DNA of 64,000 nucleotides from Triglochin maritima (GCA_963682175.1 OY821779.1:5964501-6028500), one strand, 5' to 3'; positions 46,765 to 59,490 are shown, numbered from the stretch's first letter. The notes: a model not told the origin generated them from the letters alone. A program made the numbers and translations.

Positions 46765-47900
46765 CTGAAGGGAATGTGTTCTAAAAGTTTTACTTTTAAA
46801 TGTCAATTATTATGAATTGAATGAGAAATCATTTTGTTCCTTGTTTATGTTATTCGTCTTTTAGAAGTGTTAAGGAAGAGACTCTTGGTCCTTAACCGTA
46901 GAGCTCTAAAAGATATTGGTTTACATAAAACAAAAAGATATTCACAATCATGGTAATTAACATGGGACATTGATTACCGAGTTAAGATTGTCGTGTTGGT
47001 CATATATCATTGTAGCTCTACAAGTGAGTGACGACACGGGTATGCAAAAGAGGAAAACATTACTTTTGTATACTGAATAAACCTAATAAGTAAAATATTA
47101 TAGAAATGTGTTTCTGTGTCATTAATATTTTACTGTGTCTTTGGTCCTTTAATATGAGACTTATATCTGATCACTTAAGGAATACTTAATTAGATCAGTG
47201 TCTTGAACTATCGATCAGTGTAGTGTAAAGGCATTGGTTGGTTAAGTATAACTTTCGTTGGAGAAGATAGTTAGTCAAAAGACTATCATTGCCCCTCTTA
47301 ATTGAGTGATGATATTAGTGGGCCCCTTGATAAAGCAAAGTTATAATGTGCACAATGTGATTTGAGTTAAGTCACATATTTATAACTAGCTTAAAGAGAT
47401 CAAGAAATGAATACTAATACAAAGATGACACAATACTACTTTGTGTGTATTCTTAATATCATGAGGCAAGGGACGGACACAAGTGGTGCACTCCATCACT
47501 AAATGGATCGGGTTTTGGTTCGAGTGGAATTAAGACATCTAACTAATTGGGAGCTATAATGTGTAGCTAGATACCGCTTATAACTTATGATATTAAGCTC
47601 TTAATATCACTGTCAACTTAGTTTAGATCCTCCCATAGGTCACACCGCAAAAACCGTGAAACAAGAAGCTTGATTTTTGGTTCATATGATGTGTCGGGTT
47701 TCTCATAGAAAATATGACACATGCGGTAAACAAGTAAAATCAATTATGTTGTATATAAACATAATTAGAGTCATGATAAATTCATATGAGATGCATATAT
47801 TATGGGGTGCAATAATTTATTGTTGCATAGGATAATACATTGCATAAGTTGTGAATTTGCTAAAACCCCCTTAAGTTCAAATTTTGTTGGAAATAAATCC
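46765..47900 (+). repeat. 1,136-bp direct repeat, copy 2
   Basis: Identical by eye to 42424-43559. It is followed by GCTATAACGG and then older LTR sequence that repeats part of the block at lower identity. Confidence 0.85.
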
Positions 47901-48298
47901 GCTATAACGGGAGCTATAACGTGTAGCTAGATACCGCTTACAGCTTGTGATATTAAGTTCTTAATATCACTGTCAACTTAGTTTAGATCCTCCCATAGGT
48001 CACACCACAGAACTGGGAAACAAGAAATGTGGATTTTGAGTTCATAGGATGTGTCTGGTTTCATGTAAAAATATGACACATGGGGTAAACAAGCAAAATC
48101 AAGATTATGTTGTGATTAATAACATAATTAGAATCTAAATTAAATTCATATGTGATGTAAATATTATGGGGTGTAATGATTAATCATTACATAGGATAAT
48201 ATGTTACATAAGTTGTGAATTTACTACTAATCCCGAAATTTCAAATTTTGTAGGGGTTAAAACCGAAATTTGACAAGTCTGCATGCACTGTGCAAAAA

Positions 48299-48510
48299 CG
48301 GTCGACCGGTTAGCAGTACACGGTCGACCGAACATGTCTCGACCGATAACAAGGAATTTTCATCTGTTCGAAGGGTCGACCGAATGTAATCGGTCGGTCG
48401 ACCGAACATTGCGATGGAATAATTCCTGTTACGAACGATCGACCGAGTTATTGAACGGTCGACCGAAACTTGGTTCGAGCGGTCGATCGAACCTCCAAAC
48501 GGTCGACCGG
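48299..48510. repeat. CGGTCGACCG palindrome island in the second LTR
   Basis: About nine GGTCGACC or near copies in about 210 bp, matching in position, but not in exact sequence, the island of LTR A. Confidence 0.75.
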
Positions 48511-49158
48511 TCCAAACGGTTTTGTGCAGAATTAATTTAAGAATTAATTAGATCATGCATGGAATTGGTCCATAATTGATTTAATTCGTGGCTAATATTA
48601 TTTATTAATAAATAATGGATGGTTAGATGGAAGTTTGCATGAAATCATGGGCAAGAGGTTGCACATGAATAGGTAATTTGGAGAGAACTTATAAATACAA
48701 GTTTATCTCATTACCTCATTAATTAATTCATTGTTTTTCTCATGCAAAAACTCTCTCCATAATTCTCCACGAAATTCCCTTAATTCTTAAGTTTTGTTTT
48801 AGTTCTTAAGAGATCATCTTCTCAAGGGAATTAAATAGGGGTTAGTAATTGGATTCTAAACCTATCGGAGATTGAGAGACTAGCTTCCCTCTCTCCGATC
48901 TTGTTTAGAGTTTGGTGAATACTCGGAGGCATCCGGCGCAGCGAGAAGCATCCCCAACGTCTCCGAATCTTCAAGAAGTTTTAGAGAACTTCTAGGTATG
49001 AATTTCGGAGCCCATATTTGTTTTAATAAAGTTTTGAAACTAGATATTGAAACAAATCGATGCATGCATGAAATAAATCATAGAAAATTGTAAATTGATC
49101 CTTATTGTGCATAAAAATTCGAAAAATATACATGCATAATTAAACATGAAATCCTACA

Positions 49159-50365
49159 AAATCTATTACACCATGCGCCCCAAAAAAGGAGAGAATGCGT
49201 AAGTGGGATTTGATCCGTTCAAATCCACACGCCTCATATTCTCTCTCGCTCGGTTGTGGACTGGTTCCACATCCCTTCGCTATTTTTGACATGCGCCTTG
49301 CTGGCACGACCACTCCCAAAATAGAATATGCAAGTGGGGAGAATGTGCGCGCATGGGTTGCCCATTCAGCCATCGCCTTCTCCTTCGTTCGGTTATTGAC
49401 TCATTCAACAACTCTATTCCCACGCTATTCTCTAGCACCTCTCTTTGACCGCTTCTTCCACGTTTGTTTCCATACCCTTGTTGGTCCCTTTCACGTCCAT
49501 GTTTGGTCCTCCCTTGGTCCTTTCTTGGCCCGCACTCGGTCCTCGCCGGTCTCCACCTCTCCATCATGTTGACCCCTGTTGACTCGTCTTGACTACGAAC
49601 ATCAGCTAGTCTCCTATGTGGACTTGGCTTTGACTCCACTTGACTTTCAGTCCCGCTTAGTCCTCACCTTGGACTTGGCTTTGACTTCAAGTCTAGGTTT
49701 GTGTTGACTCCTGGTCTTGGCCTCCAAGCATCTACGCCTTTACATCTCTTGCAACTCTCGCCCATGCGCGTACGCTATGTGTGCCTATGTGCTGCTCGCG
49801 CGTTGCTTTGTGTGCGCGCCTACACTCCAAGTGTCGCGCCATGTCTATTGATGCCTCCTGGCTTCCTTAGTCATCCATAGCCTCTAATCCTTGGTGCTCT
49901 TTCACGCACCTCCACGCTCCAAGCCACCAAGCGTTCACTCTCACGCGCGTCTTGTTGTTGTCTACCTTTGTGACTCTTCTTCACGCCTCCCTGCTCACAA
50001 CCTTGCCCCGCGTTACACCACGCACGCATGGCATTCCATGTGTGAGCACACACTTCCCCAAGTGTTGCGCCTCCCGCACAAGTCGAGTCGCCTCGTGATT
50101 GCCTGCAAAACCGTGGGAATCCTAAGCTATTCCCGTTTGCTTGCCTCGTTATCGCTCGCTCGACTCTCCTTGTGAGAATCCAAGCTCACGAGCCTCACCC
50201 GGTATAACACACCCTCGGGCAGGCTCGATCTCAAGGTGGTGACCGGTCTTATGGTTGTTCTTCTCATCTCCCAAACCCGCCCCAACCCAACCGCACAAAA
50301 GAAGAAAAAAAGATTTTTATTTATAAAAAAACCACGAAATCCCGTACCCAAACCCAAACTCTGCG
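49159..50365. other. Probable retrotransposon interior and 5' flank of the F-box gene
   Basis: Directly follows the LTR end at 49158. It is relatively C/T-rich, with repeated CTTGACT and TTGGACTTGGCTTTGACT phrases (49560-49720). No gag, protease, integrase or reverse transcriptase motif is recognised. The last 150 bp should hold the F-box gene promoter and leader. Confidence 0.35.
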
Positions 50366-52782
50366 ATGCCCTGTCCGGCCGTCGCCGGCACCACCGCCGC
50401 CGACCGCTTCGGGTGCCTCCCGGACGCGATCCTCCACCACATCCTCTCCCACCTCTCAACCAAACAGCTCGTACAAACTAGCGTCCTCTCCCACCGCTTC
50501 CGTCACGTCTGGCGCGCCTCCGTCGACCTCTCCTTCTCCGAGGACGACTTCCGCCTCTCCCCCGACGACTCCGCCGAAACCCTCTCCAACTTCGTCGAGC
50601 ACTTCCTCCTCCTCCGCGACCACTCCCTCCGCCTCCGCCGCCTCCGCCTCCACTGCGCCACCAACTGGATCAACCACCGCCGCGTCTCCACCTGGCTCGC
50701 CGCCACCTCAGCCGCCGGACTCCGCCGTCTCGACGTCTCCCTTCCCGGCGGGTCCGATCTCCCTCCTTCTCTCTTCACTTCCCCCTCCCTCTCCCATCTC
50801 TCTCTCCGGATGGAGTACTGGCAGGTCCACCTCCCCGCTAGGGTTTCGCTCCCCAGTCTCGTCTCGCTTTCCATCTCCAACGTCGATTTCGTCACATCCG
50901 AGGACGAGAAACGACTCTCCGATCTTATCCAGGCGTGCTCCAGTCTCCGGCGTCTGTCGCTCGTTCAGTGCTATTTCGCCGCATTGCATGTTAGGGCGGA
51001 GAGGTTGGAGTGGTTGACGTTCCATCACTTTGATTATAATGATGTGAGAGTGAGGCTGTCGACGCCCAAGTTGAGGTTTCTCGAGCATATTTGCGAGGGG
51101 ACCGAGGACTTTGTGGTGGGGAATTTGCCGTGTTTGGTCGAGGGAAGCTTCGATTTGCGCGGGTTCACGTGGAGTGGCGTTGCTGATATTCTTGATGTTT
51201 TATGTGGCCTTTCCAATGCCAGAATTCTCACTTTGACCGACTTTGCTATCTCGGTATGTTTCTTGTCTGTTGCTCTGTTTTGGAGTATTTAAATTGCCTG
51301 TTAACATTGCCACAAGGTTTTGTTTTTAACACTTAGCTGGGTTCATTTTCAAGTTTGTTAGGCTAGTTAGCATGTTGTTAATTAGCTGAGATGCGAGCTT
51401 TTTTTTCATTTACAATAAGAATGCCTTCTGAAGCAAGGGATTGATTTTGTTAGAGTCTGCATACAGTTGGTTTGTGCTTTTCTGTGTGGAACACGATATG
51501 ATGATATAACAAAATCTCCAAGGGGTTAGTAAGAGCCAAAAGGGGATTCATGATATGGATAGTGAAAATAGAGTATTGTATATTTAAATTGATACATTTT
51601 TTCAGAAGTAAATTCAGATTATATGAAAATTCAAGGTAAATGGGTTGTCTTATCCTGTTGGGTTGTTTTATCTCCAAAAGATAAACCTTCAGCTGCACTG
51701 CAGTTGTAGAACAGTTTGTCTAGTTCAAGCTCAAGGGGCTAGAAGAGTTGAGGGGAAAAACAATATCTTTCTGAAAGTGGAGACATAAATAAGTAACTAG
51801 AAAGGCTAGAATGTGTAAAAAAATGTAGACATGTAAAAACAGGCAATTGAAACGTCTAAGCTATATTCAGAAGAAAAAAATTAGATCGTTTACAATGACA
51901 CAAGATCTGCTGTCTGCCTGTCTGTTAATATGCATTAGGTGTATTGTAAAACTAGGTGCTGTTCACATTCAGAAATGATCTGTTTGGTTTTTTATTTTTT
52001 TGCATTATTTGGGCCTTCTACCACTGCTAACAACTAGCAGCAGATCATTAAGTTTATTATCCTGTAGAGAAAATATTTTCGGGACTAAGCTTATCTTTGG
52101 AATGAAAAGCATTGCTAACAAAGAATAAATCCTCTTCATGTTACTTAGTTGCTTTAAATGCATTTTGTTCTTGTCTGCATGTTGTTCACGTATATTTCTT
52201 TTGCATTTTCCCCAATACTTTCCAACTGGATGAGTTTGTCTTGTTCCCTATTGTGTTGAGCACACAATTTTGTTGATTTCTTCTAACCTTAAGACTTGTT
52301 GTATTATTTGCGGCTTTACTACATATTAATCTCTCTTGATGTGTTCAGTTTCCTTCCAACAATTATGATTTGATGGAAGAAAATCTACCAATCTTTCACA
52401 ATTTGAAGAATTTGAAGCTGATCAATTCGCTCAAGAGAGATATCTTTCAGTCAGTAAAATGCCTTCTCCAGTGCACGCCAAGTCTGCAAACACTTACAAT
52501 AGAAGAACCTGTGGTCATGGCAATACTCTGTTCCTTTTTGTTTTGACAATTTAGTTGCTCATAATCTGTAGTCTGCGTACACCTTTCTCACTATTTTGTT
52601 ATTACTTTTTGCAGGCGCATGAGATTTATCCTTTTTTCGAAAACAAAAGTTATTGGAGGCAGAAGGTTTTGCCAATTTATTATTTCAACCGTGTTGAAGA
52701 TGTTGACGTCAAAGAAATCAAGAAGAGTCGCGATAATCTGTATCATGTTGTGAAGTTTACATTCACAAATTCTGATCCTTGA
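50366..52782 (+). CDS. F-box/LRR (FBD-like) protein
   Basis: Exons 50366-51253, 52349-52510 and 52615-52782 give 405 residues in phase. The F-box lies at residues about 13-55 (DRFGCLPDAILHHILSHLST then KQLVQTSVLSHRFRHVW). Leucine-rich repeats follow (LRRLRLHCATN, GLRRLDVSLPGG, SLSHLSLRMEYW, SLVSLSISNVDF, LRRLSLVQCYFAALHV). The C-terminal exons (NLKNLKLINSLKRDIF and CTPSLQTLTIEEP) look like an FBD-type end. F-box proteins bring substrates to SCF ubiquitin ligases; the substrate cannot be inferred. Exon 1 is very GC-rich at its start (many C-ending codons) and AT-richer later. The exon 2 donor (CCT|GTGGTC) is weak, so the end of the protein is less certain; an alternative exon could start near 53059. 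Confidence 0.75.
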
Positions 52783-53837
52783 ACATCTTTTTACGATTGA
52801 GTAAATGTACTTGAAGCTTTTTTTCCTTTCTTCTTTTACTTATTCACAGTAGATGTTCTGCTGTCTGAATATGTCACTAAGAAAAGGATCAGCTTATTCT
52901 GTATTTATCATTTTTTATTACATTTTTTTATGATAGAATAAATGTCACTAATCAAGAAGACCCACGATAATGTGTATTAGGATTCCTGCGTTTTACTTTT
53001 GACAGTGTGTCAAGTGTCCCTCGTATAACCATGCATTGTTAATTTGTCACGTTGCAGGTGAAGGATTTTATGGAGATGCTACTTTGTTTATCAAATGACA
53101 ATGAGAAAGACTACTCTCATTTGTCAATTTTGCCTTCGGCTTGCGGTTGTCCTCCTGCACGACAATCTGGTTCAGATATCTAGAGATGGGAAAGTTACCC
53201 ACGAGCACTGCCATTGTAAATATTACAGTTGTTTTTGTTTTTTGAAAAGTAGGTGGATTAGATTAAATGGAATGTTTTTATAGAGTACGAAAGGATGGTA
53301 ATGTCACCATTAAAATACTATCACCACAATAGTACAACTTTGCTTTAATGTTTGTGATATTAATCTCCAAGACCCCAAATATGCATTTTTATTTTTATTT
53401 TGAAAAAAAGCTCAAAGTGTGCCTTTATAATACTACTCAGAAGAATAAAAAACCTTATATGGCTTCGTGACATACGCCCTATGCGGCCCGACCCAAGCTC
53501 GGCTTGTCTACCGGTATATAAAAAACCGAAAGCGAAGTATCAATTACAATCAATTTTTGTAACTACAACATCAGTCCATTTAGGCCTTTGGGCTGAGTGG
53601 CCGACTCATCAAGGACTTATAGAACTTGTGCAATAAAAGGCACCATTTGAATTTTCATAAACACAAAAGCCATAAAACAATTGCATAAGATAAGGAAGAT
53701 TTTTCAACGAGAGAGAAACCAATACTTATTTAAAACATGGTGGCTTGAATTCAACCTGATACAAGTTCTTCAGAGTTTGGGATTTACTTCAATTTACTGT
53801 TTTGATGAACTTGAGATTCGAGGTGACCTTTGGAAAA
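52783..53837. other. 3' flank of the F-box gene
   Basis: AT-rich, with no gene recognised. A short GC-richer patch at 53455-53530 (CCGACCCAAGCTCGGCTTG) resembles no family that I know. Confidence 0.35.
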
Positions 53838-54424
53838 CTGAACTACTAAATGCCGTCCCAAAATTACTTAAATCGTCCGGGTGAATTACTGTTTCACTGT
53901 TCTCTCATTTTTACTTATTTCTGCTTCTAATAGTCTCTTCTCTTTTCATACTACAACAAAAAAATAACTATGAAAAATAAAATCAGAGTAAGAATGCGGG
54001 GTGGCAGGGGGCGACATCCCCTACGAGGGATATTGATCCGTTTACTCGTTTTTTTACGTTTGTATTTTTTCCACCCCGTCACCACAGAAATTTTGCAACA
54101 GAACCTGAAATAATTTGAAATAACACACCGTATAAATTCAAGATTTAAAAAAAAATTGGGCGTCCTAGCCATACGCTCCCACCATGGGGGCGTCTGGATA
54201 GGACACTTCCCCAGTGGTGGGGGCGTCTCCTTTAGACTCCCCTCCATGGTGGTGGCGTCCGGGCCAGAGTTCCCCACCATGGGGAGGGTGTCTAAGGCAG
54301 ACGCCCCCACTATGGGGGAGGCGTCCTAGTTAGACGTTCCGATTTTATTTTATATAGGACATAATAGGTATTAAATAGATTGTGACGGACGATTTAAGTA
54401 ATTTTTGGACGATAAACAGTAATT
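53838..54424. mobile_element. Small non-autonomous relative of the 19269-25752 MULE
   Basis: Ends CTGAACTACTAAATGCCGTC and, inverted, AATTACTGTTTATCGTCC. Both continue with ...AAAATTACTTAAATCGTCC, as in the large MULE. The interior (54150-54335) is an array of GGCGTCT / AGACGCC units with CCACCATGG linkers. There is no coding sequence. Confidence 0.75.
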
Positions 54425-56870
54425 AAATTCATGTTTTTTAGCATATAAACCTCAACATATGAAAATTCTCCAGATATAATCTAACATATATATGAAACAC
54501 CAGTTGACCAACTTTACCAGTTAGACTGTTACACAGTTGAACTGAAGGAACTCAACTACTATCCATCATCTAAGTTCCAAGTCACGTTGCAAAACCAGAC
54601 AAACGCAACTTGGCAAATGGAAAATCCACTACGTACGGTCAAATATTGCGCCCCACGATTCCAAACCATACGTAACGTGCATTAATACTTGCCTCTGACA
54701 TGCATTGGACCTCAAAATAATCCCACGACCGACCTAGACCTACCTAGTACTTTTACTCTCTGTCGGACTCATTACTCCGCGTACCGAAACCAAACCAAAA
54801 CAAACGTTTCTCTACAGTAGACGACAGATATACTTATCAATTGTGTATTCATGTTTTTTTTAAATGTATTCATATATATGACTACATTACTAGAACAAGT
54901 AGCAGTTTTTTTTCAAACAAGAAAGTAGACAACAACCAAAATTGTAGCTTCTAAAGATGATTTTGTGTTATTAACTCTGTGTTAATTGTTGCTCTAAAAC
55001 TTCTATCCTGTCGTCAAAATTCACAGGAGACTTTGTGTGATAATTATCTTTGCCATTGACTTAAGGAAACCTTTGTGGACAGGTAGAACTTCCACACAAT
55101 TACGACCTAAAACAGATTAAGACAAGCATAGTACTTATAATAAATGTGAGATGACCACAGGAAAGCATCAGGACAGATGAGACGTGAGCAATGGAACTGA
55201 AAATAATGTGTAGTCTTGGACTGGAGCGGCCTCCGATCAGTTTTCTCTATTTATCCTTCTTCACCCGACAAAAATATGATGTCGTTTGTGAGATGGTGTT
55301 GGGAAACAACACACTTGATTCTGAAATCGTTGAAAATAAATATACCACTCTCACGAACATGAACCTTCAGTGCAACCATAAAACTTTGTGCTCAAGTTTG
55401 CAAGTATTTGTCAATGGTCGGCATGATGTCCAAAGTTTGTTGCTTATATAAACATCGCTCTTTTATTATTTAATGTGCTACATTTCAATTGAAGAAAAGC
55501 AATATAGAAGCTAATTGGAAGTATGTCGGTTGAGTGAGCACTCAGCAGAAGTTAGAGAGCGGTTGCTCAATTTAGAGTTAAGAGTGTTACTGATCAGACG
55601 GAATATAAAATAAGAAAAGACAAACGGACTTAAGTTTGTACGTACAAATTAAAGCCAAGATAGGATTTGCGATCCTCAAATCAATGCACCCGAACAGGCA
55701 TCTGAATCGAAGAATTTCACACCCGAACAGGCTAGTGGGCAAGCAATTCCACGAATTACAACTTGATGGCGCATTGGTTAACGAGTAAGCAGGTTTCGCA
55801 TGGAGAGATATATATAGTGACGAACAATTAACGCTATACTGATCCTTAGCACACCGCAAAGCAAGAAAAAAACAAACATGCACTAGACACGAATAACCAA
55901 TTAAGCAAACAAACAAGAGACACTGATCATGATCAGACAACTCGAAAAGAACTCAGAAGAGGATAAAACAAGGCAATAAACCAATTCAACCTACACCCTC
56001 CCGAGTCCCGATCCATGCAGAAAGCACAATTCTTCCAGTCCTATTATAATAATAAAAAATTCCAGTCCAGAAGATACTGTTCTGACCTAGCACAAGACAG
56101 GAGAAGGTGCTACAACTGCTGCACTGCAGTCTGCGCACATCTTATTAATTTGCCTTCAAAGAAACAAACGCAAGGAAGAAGAATAAATTGGGGCATTAAA
56201 AACTCCACATCCTGAGCACGACATCCCTCCTGGGTGGTCCCATCCCATGTGCAACCAACCCCATGCCGCATGGGGCGGTGCGCTTAGTGGTCCCCACCTC
56301 CACCACCGCCCCACGCCCCATGACACGTCCACGTCACCTACCACACACGACACCACCCTATCAAACCACCCCCCCTTCCACATTCACAATCCCAACTGTT
56401 TTCCGTAATTACTTTTAAACTCACATTAATTCATTAATTAATTCATTAATTAATTCATTCTTTAGACTAAATTAGAGCCCAACGTGACGGAACGGAATTG
56501 GCCTCGCCGCACACAAAATTTAGAATAAAAACATAATCAAGGCTCTTCTTCAACATTCTCCAACAACCAAATCTAATACATACATCATAAAATTAACGTA
56601 CGTACATAACTTGAGATTTAAATCTCTAACAAAGGAAGACATAATCATACCGGAAAACAAGAGTCAGACGTACAATTAAACACACCGAACCCCGAATTAC
56701 AAGCCAACTAATAAAAAAGCTTAACTCCTCAGCCACAGTGCAAAAATCACACATGCGAAGGCCGCCCAAAAAAACATAACCTTATTGAAGGATGTATTAG
56801 TAATAGTAATAATAATAATAATAACAATAACAATACTAATGACGTTTTTATTAGTGTTAACTGTGGATGA
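54425..56870. other. Gene-free stretch
   Basis: AT-rich with short random frames only. A C-rich patch at 56215-56385 (CCCATGCCGCATGGGGCGG) is unexplained. The final part is the 3' flank of the Dof gene. Confidence 0.4.
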
Positions 56871-57479
56871 TCAAGGCAGAAGGTAAGGATCAGGTTCCGG
56901 CCAGTGGTTCTGCCCCCAGAACATTCCAGGGTCAGCGGTAATCGGGTCGAAGAATCCGTTTACCGGATCGGGGCAGCCGTGATGCCAGTCGAGTCCAGCC
57001 GTCAGATTCCCGAACATCGGCCCCAAATCGACGTCTCCGAATCCAGCGAGATCAGGAAACACGTAGGAATTGGAAGTTTCCGGAATAATCCCAACTTCAG
57101 TTGCGGCAACGGAAACGACCGGATCGGGGACGGAGGTGAGAGAGCTGGACGTGTCGGAGGTGGAGGAGGGGTCCTTGGGCTTGGAGGAGACACGGGCCGA
57201 TTTGGGGGGTTTGGAGGAGGAGGAGGAGGAAGAGGAGCGCTTGGACTTCCGGCAGCCGCCGCCGATGGGGACGTTGCGGAGGACGCCGCCTTTGGTCCAG
57301 TAGCGGCGGCAGGACTTGCAGAAGTGGCGGGGCTGGGAGAGGTTGTAGTTGTTGTAGTAGCAGAATTTGGTGTTCGGGGAGTCGCAGCGGGGGCACTTCA
57401 GGTTAGGGTCGCGGTGGTGACGGGAAGTGTTTCCGGGAAAGAACCGGCCGACGCCGGAGATCGACTGGAGGTCTTGCAT
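56871..57479 (-). CDS. Dof zinc-finger transcription factor
   Basis: A 202-residue single-exon gene with ATG at 57479. Residues about 27-80 are a complete Dof domain: [20 protein letters not shown] then [20 protein letters not shown] then [15 protein letters not shown], with the C-x2-C-x21-C-x2-C ligands. A Ser-rich stretch follows, then a C-terminus with [18 protein letters not shown] and [17 protein letters not shown]. Dof proteins bind AAAG cores and regulate vascular, seed and stress genes. The start [14 protein letters not shown] resembles the DOF5.4/OBP4-type branch, but I would not fix the orthologue. The gene appears intact. Confidence 0.92.
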   Translation of the reverse strand: MQDLQSISGVGRFFPGNTSRHHRDPNLKCPRCDSPNTKFCYYNNYNLSQPRHFCKSCRRYWTKGGVLRNVPIGGGCRKSKRSSSSSSSSKPPKSARVSSKPKDPSSTSDTSSSLTSVPDPVVSVAATEVGIIPETSNSYVFPDLAGFGDVDLGPMFGNLTAGLDWHHGCPDPVNGFFDPITADPGMFWGQNHWPEPDPYLLP

Positions 57480-57665
57480 TGGGTTTGTTTACGTTTGGAT
57501 TTGAGTTTCACGTTTTAAGTGAGGAGAAGTCGAGTTCGGAAAAGGTTCGGTGGGGGTTTGGGTTGATCTGATCTATATCTGTATGTGTATGTATGGGTTA
57601 ACGATTGCACATTTGCACTGCCACTCAGAATCAGAAGAATGGACTAACTCTTTCTCTCTCCGTCG

Positions 57666-57684
57666 TTATATATATTTATATATT
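57666..57684 (-). promoter_or_regulatory. Candidate TATA box of the Dof gene
   Basis: The minus strand reads GAATATATAAATATATATAA about 190 bp upstream of the ATG. AT-rich sequence is common here, so the match is only suggestive. Confidence 0.4.
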
Positions 57685-58755
57685 CTCCACTGAACTTAAA
57701 GTTTAATTTTTCTAAATTAAGTCTCACAATATACATAACTCATTTCAAATTATAATGTATATTAAGAAAAAAAGAATTATACTAATTAATAATGAGATTA
57801 ATTATAAATAAGATCGAATAATGAGATTGTAAGGGATTTAAACTAAATTTTATGAGACTTCCGTTCACTAAAGCTTAACTATATATATATATATATAATA
57901 CATCCTCGACTTTAGTTATGAATTATATTATATTATGTTTGTTTGTTTTTTAACATCGGAGATAGTTTACATGAGACAATTATTTATGCACGGCTTAAGA
58001 AAAGTGAAATATAGTGAAATGTTGTACATCATATTAAAAACAAATTAAAATCTCGTGGTTTCTTTCTTTCTCCATCAACGAAGAGGAAGATGTTTTGTCT
58101 TTTATTTATTTTTTGAAATTCTTGCTTCGTGTAATAGAAGAATTTTACATAATTAAAGACAAAATCGATAGATTGGAGTTTTGATAAATTCTCACTCTAA
58201 ATCAAAAAAAATTATATGAGAGAATTTCTTAATATTGGTACCAAATCGATCATGATACAAGCATACATTAGTTAAATATCGAAGCATACTTATAGGTCAT
58301 ATATCAAATATAGATTTACTTCACATATTTTATCTTGTTTTGAAGAATCTTCTATTTTGAGTAAATTGCAGGTTGCACCTCTCAACTTTGGGGTCAGTGA
58401 CGCTTAGTCTAGATAATTTTCAAAAGTTCTCACATAATTTACTTTCTTAATACAACTAGAGGTTACCACTAACCTCTCATGATCCAATCTCTAGCCTAAT
58501 TCAAAACGATAACAATATGGACTCTTCTATTCGACTAGATTCTACAACTAATACTTATTCACTCAAGTCCTTCTACAACTTTCCAAACTTTAGAGAAATT
58601 ATATTCAAACATCTTAAACCCATCTACCAGGCTACTGGTCTAAAACAATGTCATAATCTTCATTTGCCAAGTAGTATAGAATTCTAACCAGCAATAACAT
58701 TATCAAACGAGGTGGATGGCAGACATATCATTTCGCTTTGTCATTCATATAGTAA
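57685..58755. other. Gene-free AT-rich upstream flank of the Dof gene
   Basis: Contains short AT runs (57880-57898) and no coding or element features that I can define. Confidence 0.4.
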
Positions 58756-59490
58756 GGGAGCTACTATTCGTCGTCGGAGGACTACTTAAATCGTCCTAAA
58801 ATTTATTTTTTGCTCTTAACAAACTAATTAATACTCATTTCGTATCGTGTCTTTAAACAATGAGTTTGATTCAGTTTTACTCACATTCCTAGTACCAACA
58901 CCACGAAAAAGCACCTGGATCCGGTGAGGTAACATGGGTGGATTTTTTTCCCGACTCAAGCGTCTGGATACGACGCCTCCACCAAGGTGGGGGCGTCTTA
59001 GCGAGGCGGCTCCACCATGGTGGAGGCGTTTGGGGGCATACAATCGTTTTTTTTGTTTTTTTGTTTTAATTTTCTGTTAATTTTTTCCAGGTTCCGTTGC
59101 ACGATTTCAGTGGTGATGGAGTAGATTATAGTGAGTTTTTTGATAGTAAAGAAGTATTTACAACAGTCGAGAAAGCTTGTAAATATGCGAAACAAATTGC
59201 AATAGGAGTCAGATTTTTTTGGTTATATCATCATACAAACCAAAAGTAGATAACCGGATGGATTGTTACCTGAGATGTGATCGCAGACGTGAAATGAGTT
59301 CTTGTGATACGAGTATTGCACTGCGAAAGAATACAAAAAGAAAAGGTTGCGGTTGCCGTTTTTTGGTAAAAGTGGTGGAGCGACGGGGTCGTGATGGATG
59401 GGTCATTGTTTCTAGTAGCACCTATGGGCAGCACAAACACGCACTTGCAGTTTATTCAGATGGTCGCCGACTGGTCAGCGGACTATGCAG
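58756..59490 (+). mobile_element. Truncated MULE end with transposase N-terminal remnant
   Basis: Starts with a terminal repeat like that of the 6.5-kb MULE (GGAGCTACTATTCGTCGTCG then ACTACTTAAATCGTCC). The remains of exon 1 lie at about 58900-58930 (CCGGTGAG|GTAAC), with the ATG lost. A palindrome-bearing intron follows (GGCGTCT units at 58960-59045). Exon 2 from 59091 reads VPLHDFSGDGVDYSEFFDSK and, after a one-base loss in a T run near 59215, RMDCYLRCDRRREM and KRKGCGCRFLVKVVERRGRD. Homology stops at about 59488, in LVSGL. Confidence 0.8.

Larger units (their letters stand above)
46267..49158 (+). mobile_element. Rearranged LTR retrotransposon remnant (LTR tail, short internal part, chimeric LTR)
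   Basis: 46267-46351 matches the last 85 bp of LTR A and ends AATCCTACA. A non-coding internal part of about 410 bp follows, then CTGAAGGGAA and an LTR start TGTGTTCT at 46775. After the identical block ends at 47900, the sequence jumps back to a position equivalent to about 43209 of LTR A (GAGCTATAACGTGTAGCTAG). It then runs as a diverged LTR to AATCCTACA at 49158. The second LTR is thus a mosaic of a young and an older copy. No gag or pol is visible. Confidence 0.7.

Noticed and set aside
49195..50175. Several 90-125-codon frames after the LTR
   Set aside because: C/T-rich repetitive DNA with no retroviral-type or host domain visible.
53455..53640. Possible small RNA or tRNA-derived sequence
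   Set aside because: I could not fold a cloverleaf or find A and B box promoters; no support beyond local GC content.
56904..57518. 204-codon plus-strand frame
   Set aside because: Antisense to the Dof gene; Gly/Val/Ala-rich with no domain.
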